Origin: Actinomycetes bacterium | GTDB lineage: Bacteria > Actinomycetota > Actinomycetes > Mycobacteriales > Micromonosporaceae | Reading direction: 5' to 3' | Length of the DNA stretch: 11,195 bases | Assembly: GCA_023437285.1 (NCBI GenBank) | Contig: JAEZGP010000075.1 | Coordinates: 1 to 11,195, forward strand | Part shown: one piece after another, positions 6,315-11,195 of the stretch | Numbering within the stretch: the stretch's first letter is position 1 | How the letters are laid out: every line of letters begins with the position of its first letter | Position numbers and translations under genes: made by a program | Notes under the pieces: model-generated | What the model saw: the letters and a program-made list of their open reading frames with translations, nothing else | Database searches by the model: none | Told to the model about the DNA's origin: nothing

Positions 6315-6962
6315 TCAGCCGTGGCCCGGCTGGGCATCCGCGTGTACGTGTATGCCGGCTGCCAGGTCAGCGATGTCGTCGACGCTCATGCCGAGCCCGC
6401 GCCAGACCTGGACAAGCACCCACGCGTCGGCGGAGTGCTTGATCCACAGCGTCCGGGCCAGGCCGTCCGGGCTGTCGACCAGCACGCCGCTGCGGTCGCC
6501 GACGCGTACTGTCGTCCCCTCGGGAACGAACCCCTCGTCGGACTGGAGCATCACCACAATCTTGCCGGCGAAGCTGTCCGGCTCCTGATCGCTCGCGCCG
6601 ATGGGCGCCAGCGTCAACCTGTACGCGTTGACGCCCTGAATCTCCCAGCCGTCCGGGATCGTGTCGAGGGTGTACCCCTCCGGCTGCTCACCCTGGAAGG
6701 CGACGAGGCGCAAGGGCGTGGTGGCGGCCGGGGCGGACGATCCGGCCGCGGTGGACGGCACCGAGGGGTTCGAGCCGACCGCGCCGTAGGTGAGCGCCGC
6801 CGCCAGGACCGCGGCGGCGACGGCGGAACCTCCGGTCGCCTGGAGGGCGCGGCGACGGCGCAGGGCGCGCCGGCCACGGGCCACGTCCGCGTCCACCTGC
6901 TCGGGCGACGGCTGAGTCAGCGGGCCCGCGAGTTCATTGAGCTGGTCGTGCAGGGTTGTCAT
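6315..6962 (-). CDS. Single-pass membrane protein, probable partner/anti-sigma of the adjacent SigE-family factor
   Basis: A 215-residue protein. The cytoplasmic N-terminal part (1-40) ends in a strongly basic stretch (RGRRALRRRRAL, 29-40). One hydrophobic helix follows at about 42-62, then an Ala/Ser/Thr/Pro spacer (about 63-83) and an extracytoplasmic domain (about 84-215) with no recognised motif. It has no cysteine, so it cannot be a zinc-binding anti-sigma factor of the HxxxCxxC type. Its position directly after an ECF sigma gene (15 bases apart) and the topology of a cytoplasmic segment, one helix and an outer domain are those of membrane anti-sigma or sensor partners of actinobacterial SigE-family factors. 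The role is inferred from context. The start is the ATG at 6962 with GGGAG six bases upstream. The upstream sigma gene probably drives transcription of both. Confidence 0.8.
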   Translation of the reverse strand: MTTLHDQLNELAGPLTQPSPEQVDADVARGRRALRRRRALQATGGSAVAAAVLAAALTYGAVGSNPSVPSTAAGSSAPAATTPLRLVAFQGEQPEGYTLDTIPDGWEIQGVNAYRLTLAPIGASDQEPDSFAGKIVVMLQSDEGFVPEGTTVRVGDRSGVLVDSPDGLARTLWIKHSADAWVLVQVWRGLGMSVDDIADLAAGIHVHADAQPGHG

Positions 6963-6977
6963 GGGGTACTCCCGAAT

Positions 6978-7484
6978 CTAGGAAAGGGCCGGCGAGACGG
7001 GGCCGAGGACCGCGCGGACCCGGTCGAGGGCCCGGGCGGTCTGGCTCTTCACCGTGCCCTCGGAGCAGCCGAGGGCATCGGCGGTGGCGGCGACATCGAG
7101 GTCGTAGACGTAGCGGAACACCAACGCGGCCCGCATCCGGGGCGGCAGGTCCCGCAGGGCCGCGCGCAGCCCGTCGGCCAGTTCGGCGCCGTCCGCCTCG
7201 GTGCCCGGCCGGTCCGGCAACTCGGCCATCGGCCGTTCCCGCCGACGCCATCCCCGTCGGTGTTCGTCCGCCAGAACGTTCACCAGTACGCGACGCACGT
7301 AGCCGTCGGGGTTGTCCGCCCGCCGGTACGCCGGCCACGCCACGTACAGCTTGGTCAGGGTGGACTGCACCAGGTCCTCGGCGAGGTGCCGGTCGCCGGC
7401 GGTGAGCAAGGTGGCGGTCCGGACCAACGCGGCGCGGTGGGTGACCACAAAGCTGTGGAACTGCGCATCACGCTCGCTTGTCAC
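6978..7484 (-). CDS. ECF RNA polymerase sigma factor, SigE family
   Basis: A 168-residue sigma-70-type factor with only regions 2 and 4, as in extracytoplasmic-function sigmas. Region 2 spans about 7-80, with AEDLVQSTLTKLYVAW (35-50) for core binding and NPDGYVRRVLVNV (58-70) toward -10 recognition. Region 4 spans about 106-158, with the LPPRMRAALVFRY helix (113-125) and the helix-turn-helix DVAATADALGCSEGTVKSQ (130-148). I chose the GTG at 7484 because AAGGAG lies five bases before it. Upstream in-frame ATGs at 7520 and 7541 would add 12 or 19 residues unlike a sigma N-terminus and run through a hairpin. It is the first gene of a pair with the membrane protein at 6315-6962, which probably controls it. 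The promoters it recognises are unknown; a likely self-promoter lies upstream. Confidence 0.93.
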   Translation of the reverse strand: MTSERDAQFHSFVVTHRAALVRTATLLTAGDRHLAEDLVQSTLTKLYVAWPAYRRADNPDGYVRRVLVNVLADEHRRGWRRRERPMAELPDRPGTEADGAELADGLRAALRDLPPRMRAALVFRYVYDLDVAATADALGCSEGTVKSQTARALDRVRAVLGPVSPALS

Positions 7485-7489
7485 ATCTT

Positions 7490-7495
7490 CTCCTT
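7490..7495 (-). promoter_or_regulatory. Ribosome binding site AAGGAG deciding the sigma gene start
   Basis: Minus-strand AAGGAG, then five bases, then GTG at 7484. Neither alternative ATG (7520, 7541) has comparable spacing. Confidence 0.75.
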
Positions 7496-7506
7496 CGCTG
7501 TCACGC

Positions 7507-7535
7507 CCCCCTGACGCCATCAGCGCGTCCGGGGG
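7507..7535 (-). terminator. Hairpin between hrpA and the sigma gene
   Basis: Five G:C pairs (7507-7511 with 7531-7535), one mismatch, five more pairs (7513-7517 with 7525-7529) and a seven-base loop. It starts 12 bases past the hrpA stop on the minus strand, where a terminator would be expected. It overlaps the candidate sigma promoter. Confidence 0.45.
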
Positions 7536-7539
7536 TTGC
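7513..7539 (-). promoter_or_regulatory. Candidate ECF-type promoter of the sigma operon
   Basis: On the minus strand GCAACC (7539-7534), a 17-base spacer and CGTC (7516-7513) match the general ECF pattern of an AAC-containing -35 and a CGTC -10. A start near 7506 would give a leader of about 20 bases that includes the AAGGAG site. Autoregulation by the encoded sigma factor is common in such units and is inferred here. Confidence 0.4.
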
Positions 7540-7547
7540 ATGACCCG

Positions 7548-10500
7548 CTAGGGAATCTGGTCGAGGGCCTTGAAGATCCGCTTTTCGGAGATCGGGTACG
7601 CCGTGCCGAGCGTCTGCGCGAAGTAGCTGACCCGCAGCTCCTCGATCATCCAGCGGATCGCGACGATGTCGGGCTCGGCGGCCCGGGCGGCGCTCACCTC
7701 GGCCAGCAGCGCGTCGTACTCCTCCTGGACGCGGGCCACGTCGTCGGCGAGCTGGTCGTCGCGGGCCGGGTTGGCGGGCAGCTTCTCCAGCCGTTGCAAG
7801 ATCGCCCGCAGGTAGCGGGGCAGGTCCGCCAGGTGCGCCCAGCCGGTCTCGGTGACGAAGCCGGCGTACACGAGCTTGTCGAGCTGGTCGCGGATGTCGG
7901 CCTTGGCGCCCGCGTAGACGGCCGGGGCGAAGGTCGGCGCCTCCAGCCGGGACCGCACCTCATGCGCCGCCGTCAGGATCTTCTCCACCGTCCCGACGAC
8001 GCCGAGCGTCACGTCGACCAGGGCGGCGCGGACGGCGTCGCGGAGGCGGGCGAAGCCGGCCTCGTCCCACGCGGGGCCGCCCGCGTCGGCGACCAGCTTG
8101 TCCACCGACGCGGCCACGCAGTCGTCGAGCAGCGCGGGCACCCCGCCGTGCGGGTTGCGCATCAGCGCCAGCTTCACGGCCGGCGACAGTTGCTTGCCGA
8201 GGTACGGCACCGGCGACGGTACGGTCAGCAGGAGCAGCCGCCGGGTGCCGCGCGTCATCGCGTACCGCTGCTCCTCCTCGCTGGCGAAGACGCGGACCGC
8301 GACCGACCCACCTTGCTGGACGCCTGCGGCGCCTGGACCACCCCGCTGGACGCCTGCGGCGCCTGGGCCAGACTGGTCGACCAGCGCGGGCCAACCCGTG
8401 ACCCGGAAGCCGCCGCGGGAGCGCTCGACCGAGCGCGGCAGTGTCCCGCCGGGCCACTGTTTGAGGCCGGCGCGCTCCAGGTCGTCGGCGGCTGCGGCGA
8501 TGGTCGCGCGGACCTTGGGACGCAGTTGGGCGCGCAGCGCGTCGAGGTCCTTGCCCTCGGCGACGGCCTTGCCCTTGTCGTCCTCGATCCGGAACGTCAT
8601 GCGCAGGTGGTCGGGGAGCTTGTCGAGCTGCCAGTCCCCCGGGTCGATGACGACGCCGGTCATGCGGCGCAGCTCGCGCTCCAGCGCGGGCAACAGCGCG
8701 CCCTGCGGCTCACCCAACCGTTCGAGGACGGCCCTCGCGGTGTCGGGCACCGGGACGAAGTTGACCCGCACCGGTTTGGGCAGGCCGCGCAGCAACGCGG
8801 TGACCAACTCCTCGCGCAGCCCGGGGATCTGCCAGTCGAAGCCGTCGGCGCTCAGCCCCTGCAGTGCGGGCAGCGGAATGTGGACGGTCACGCCGTCGGC
8901 CGCGGTGCCGGGCTCGAACTGGTACGTCAAGCCGAACTCGCCCCAACGGTCCGGATAGTCGGCCGCGTCGATGCGGCCGGCCACCTCATTGACCAGCATG
9001 GACTTCTCGAAGTTGAGCAGGTCCGGGTCGTCGCGGCGGGCCTTGCGCCACCAGCTGTCGAAGTGCCGGCCGGACACGATGTCGTCGGGCAGCCGCTGAT
9101 CGTAGAACGCGAACAGCGTCTCGTCGTCGACGAGGATGTCGCGGCGGCGGGTACGGTTCTCCAGCTCCTCGACCTCGTCCAGGAGCGCGCGGTTGGCCTC
9201 GAAGAACGTGTGGTGGGTGCGCCAGTCGCCCTCGACGAGGGCGTGGCGGATGAACAGCTCCCGCGACAGGGCCGGGTCGATGCGGCCGAAGTTGACCGCG
9301 CGGCGCGCCACGATCGGCAGCCCGTACAGGGTCACCTTCTCGTACGCGATGACGGCGGCCTGCTTCATCTCCCAGTGCGGCTCGGAGTACGAGCGCTTCA
9401 CCAGGTGCTTGGCCAGCGGCTCGACCCACTCGGGGTCGATGCGCGCGTTCACCCGGGCCCACAGCTTGCTCGTCTCCACCAGCTCGGCCGACATGACCCA
9501 GCGCGGGTTCTTCTTGAACAGCACCGACCCGGGGAAGATGGCGAACCGGCCACCGCGCGCGCCGAGGTAGTCGCGCTTGTCGGGGTCGTAGAGGCCCAGG
9601 TGGGACAGCAGGCCGGCGAGCAGCGCGGTGTGCACCTTCGCCGCCTCGGCCGGCTCGCGGTTCAGCGCGAACTTGAGCGTCTTGGCGACCTGGCGCACCT
9701 GGCTGACCAGGTCCTGCCATTCGCGTACCCGCAGGTAGTTGAGGTATTCGTTCTTGCACAGGCGCCGGAACTGGTTGCTGGACAGCTCCTTGCGCTTGTC
9801 GACGAGATAGCGCCACAGGTTGAGCAGCGCCATGAAGTCCGAGTCCGGGTCGGCGAAGCGGGCGTGCGACTGGGTCGCCTGGGCCTGCTTGTCAACGGGC
9901 CGCTCGCGCGGGTCCTGGATGGACAGCGCGGCCGCGATGACGATGACCTCGTCGAGGCAGCCGTTGCGGTCGGCCTCCAGCACCATGCGGGCCAGCCGCG
10001 GGTCGATCGGCAACTGCGCGAGCTGGCGGCCGATCTTCGTAAGGCGCTTGTCCTCCAGGGCGCCCAGCTCATGCAGCAGCGCCACGCCGTCGGCGATGTT
10101 GCGCTTCTCGGGCGGGTCGAGGAACGGGAAGTCGGCGATCTCGCCCAGCTCCAGCGCGGTCATCTGCAGGATGACGCTGGCCAGGTTGGTGCGCAGGATC
10201 TCCGGGTCGGTGAACTCCGGACGGTTGGCGAAGTCCTGCTCGTCGTAGAGGCGGATACAGATGCCGTCCGACGTACGGCCGCAGCGGCCCTTGCGCTGGT
10301 TGGCCGACGCCTGCGAGATGGCCTCGATCGGCAGGCGCTGCACCTTGAGCCGGTGGCTGTAGCGGGAGATGCGCGCCGTGCCCGGGTCGATGACGTACTT
10401 GATGCCCGGAACGGTCAGCGACGTCTCCGCGACGTTCGTGGCGAGCACGATCCGCCGGCCCGTGTGCGGCTGGAACACGCGATGCTGCTCGGCCGTCGAT

Positions 10501-11195
10501 AGTCGGGCGTAGAGCGGCAGGACCTCGGTGAAGCGCAGGTTGGCTTTATTGAGCGCGTCGGCCGTGTCGCGGATCTCGCGCTCACCGCTGAGGAAGACCA
10601 GGATGTCGCCGGGGCCCTCGCGCTCCAGCTCGCGCACCGCGTCGAGGATCGCCTCGGTCTGGTCCCGCAGAACGTCCTCGTCCTCGTCGGTCGTCTCGAC
10701 GAGCGGGCGGTAGCGGACCTCGACCGGGTAGGTGCGGCCGGACACCTCGATGATCGGCGCGTCGCCGAAGTGCCGCGAGAACCGCTCGGGGTCGATCGTC
10801 GCCGACGTGATGATGAGCTTCAGGTCGGGCCGTTTCGGCAGAATCTGCTTGAGTACGCCCAGGATGAAGTCGATATTGAGGGACCGCTCGTGCGCCTCGT
10901 CGATGATGAGCGTGTCGTACTGGCGCAGCAGGCGATCGTGGGCCAACTCGGCCAGCAGGATACCGTCGGTCATCAGCTTGACCATGGTGTCGCCGCCCAC
11001 CTGGTCGGTGAAGCGCACCTTGTAGCCGACCAGCTCCCCCAGCGTGGTGCCCAGCTCCTCGGCGATCCGGTCGGCGACCGTACGGGCTGCCAGCCGCCGG
11101 GGCTGGGTGTGGCCGATCATGCCGCGCACGCCGCGGCCGGCCTCAAGACAGAGTTTGGGCAGCTGGGTGGTCTTGCCGGAGCCCGTCTCGCCGGC
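7548..11195 (-). CDS. hrpA: ATP-dependent DEAH-box RNA helicase HrpA (N-terminus outside window)
   Basis: The frame is open to the right edge, so the gene starts outside; 1,215 residues are visible of an expected about 1,300. Helicase motifs, numbered from the first visible codon: motif I GETGSGKTTQ (2-11), motif II DEAH (99-102), motif III SAT (131-133), motif VI QRKGRCGR (300-307). The winged-helix, ratchet-like and OB-fold regions of DEAH helicases follow. A long C-terminal region starting after PALVDQ (about residue 940) corresponds to the HrpA-specific DUF3418 domain and reaches the stop at 7548. HrpA unwinds RNA with ATP; in E. coli it has been linked to fimbrial mRNA processing and to relief of stalled ribosomes. 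Unusual here is a Gly/Ala-rich 10-residue unit, present twice (8311-8370), between PALVDQS and GSVAVRVF, where relatives usually join these directly. The following sigma gene is separated by 63 bases and a hairpin, so it is probably an independent unit. Confidence 0.95.
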   Translation of the reverse strand, partial: AGETGSGKTTQLPKLCLEAGRGVRGMIGHTQPRRLAARTVADRIAEELGTTLGELVGYKVRFTDQVGGDTMVKLMTDGILLAELAHDRLLRQYDTLIIDEAHERSLNIDFILGVLKQILPKRPDLKLIITSATIDPERFSRHFGDAPIIEVSGRTYPVEVRYRPLVETTDEDEDVLRDQTEAILDAVRELEREGPGDILVFLSGEREIRDTADALNKANLRFTEVLPLYARLSTAEQHRVFQPHTGRRIVLATNVAETSLTVPGIKYVIDPGTARISRYSHRLKVQRLPIEAISQASANQRKGRCGRTSDGICIRLYDEQDFANRPEFTDPEILRTNLASVILQMTALELGEIADFPFLDPPEKRNIADGVALLHELGALEDKRLTKIGRQLAQLPIDPRLARMVLEADRNGCLDEVIVIAAALSIQDPRERPVDKQAQATQSHARFADPDSDFMALLNLWRYLVDKRKELSSNQFRRLCKNEYLNYLRVREWQDLVSQVRQVAKTLKFALNREPAEAAKVHTALLAGLLSHLGLYDPDKRDYLGARGGRFAIFPGSVLFKKNPRWVMSAELVETSKLWARVNARIDPEWVEPLAKHLVKRSYSEPHWEMKQAAVIAYEKVTLYGLPIVARRAVNFGRIDPALSRELFIRHALVEGDWRTHHTFFEANRALLDEVEELENRTRRRDILVDDETLFAFYDQRLPDDIVSGRHFDSWWRKARRDDPDLLNFEKSMLVNEVAGRIDAADYPDRWGEFGLTYQFEPGTAADGVTVHIPLPALQGLSADGFDWQIPGLREELVTALLRGLPKPVRVNFVPVPDTARAVLERLGEPQGALLPALERELRRMTGVVIDPGDWQLDKLPDHLRMTFRIEDDKGKAVAEGKDLDALRAQLRPKVRATIAAAADDLERAGLKQWPGGTLPRSVERSRGGFRVTGWPALVDQSGPGAAGVQRGGPGAAGVQQGGSVAVRVFASEEEQRYAMTRGTRRLLLLTVPSPVPYLGKQLSPAVKLALMRNPHGGVPALLDDCVAASVDKLVADAGGPAWDEAGFARLRDAVRAALVDVTLGVVGTVEKILTAAHEVRSRLEAPTFAPAVYAGAKADIRDQLDKLVYAGFVTETGWAHLADLPRYLRAILQRLEKLPANPARDDQLADDVARVQEEYDALLAEVSAARAAEPDIVAIRWMIEELRVSYFAQTLGTAYPISEKRIFKALDQIP
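8311..8370 (-). repeat. 30-bp in-frame tandem duplication inside hrpA
   Basis: Two adjacent 30-base units (8311-8340 and 8341-8370) agree at 27 of 30 positions. They encode GPGAAGVQRG and GPGAAGVQQG, placed just before the C-terminal HrpA domain. The period of ten codons keeps the frame. It probably arose by slippage and forms a flexible linker. Confidence 0.9.

Noticed and set aside
8373..8384. Perfect palindrome CTGGTCGACCAG inside hrpA
   Set aside because: It encodes the conserved LVDQ segment; a 12-base palindrome in GC-rich coding sequence is not evidence for an operator.
7536..10502. A 988-codon open frame on the plus strand opposite hrpA
   Set aside because: It is antisense to a clearly conserved helicase and its translation is low-complexity Gly/Arg/Val/Asp. 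Long shadow frames are expected at this GC content.

Overview
The window is very GC-rich, with dense G/C-ending codons, GTG starts, GC hairpin terminators lacking U-tracts, an ECF-type sigma gene of the SigE family and an actinobacterial-type HrpA. This points to a high-GC actinomycete. A Micromonosporaceae-like genus is my guess from general protein flavour, not a demonstrated assignment. The window is cut inside a gene at both ends.

Layout. (1) 1-3446, plus strand: a translationally coupled pair of ABC exporter half-transporters (the first lacks its N-terminus). The motifs divide as in heterodimeric exporters with one degenerate and one canonical ATP site. (2) 3447-4525: a compact region with a lower-GC minus-strand gene for a 253-aa protein of unknown function (one membrane segment, Pro/Glu/Thr-rich linker, beta-rich C-terminal domain). 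It is flanked by two near-identical 64-bp copies of the 3' end of the second ABC gene, each followed by a GC hairpin. This is the most interesting structure here: it looks like a roughly 1-kb cassette inserted at the 3' end of the exporter gene, with the coding end kept intact. (3) 4526-6118, minus strand: a secreted family GH53 endo-beta-1,4-galactanase with an N-terminal carbohydrate-binding-like domain. Upstream of it is a candidate promoter overlapped by a LacI-family-type operator. (4) 6315-7484, minus strand: a two-gene unit of a SigE-family ECF sigma factor and a single-pass membrane protein that is probably its regulator, with an ECF-like promoter candidate in front. (5) 7548-11195, minus strand: the large DEAH-box RNA helicase HrpA, missing its N-terminus, with a 10-residue tandem repeat inserted near its C-terminal domain.

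How they relate. The ABC pair is one unit and the sigma/membrane pair another. The galactanase appears to be a stand-alone, sugar-regulated secreted enzyme, because no beta-galactosidase or sugar importer is visible. HrpA is a housekeeping-type gene ending just upstream of the sigma unit. Apart from the cassette and the HrpA repeat, this looks like ordinary actinomycete chromosome. I saw no rRNA, tRNA, CRISPR, transposase or integrase.
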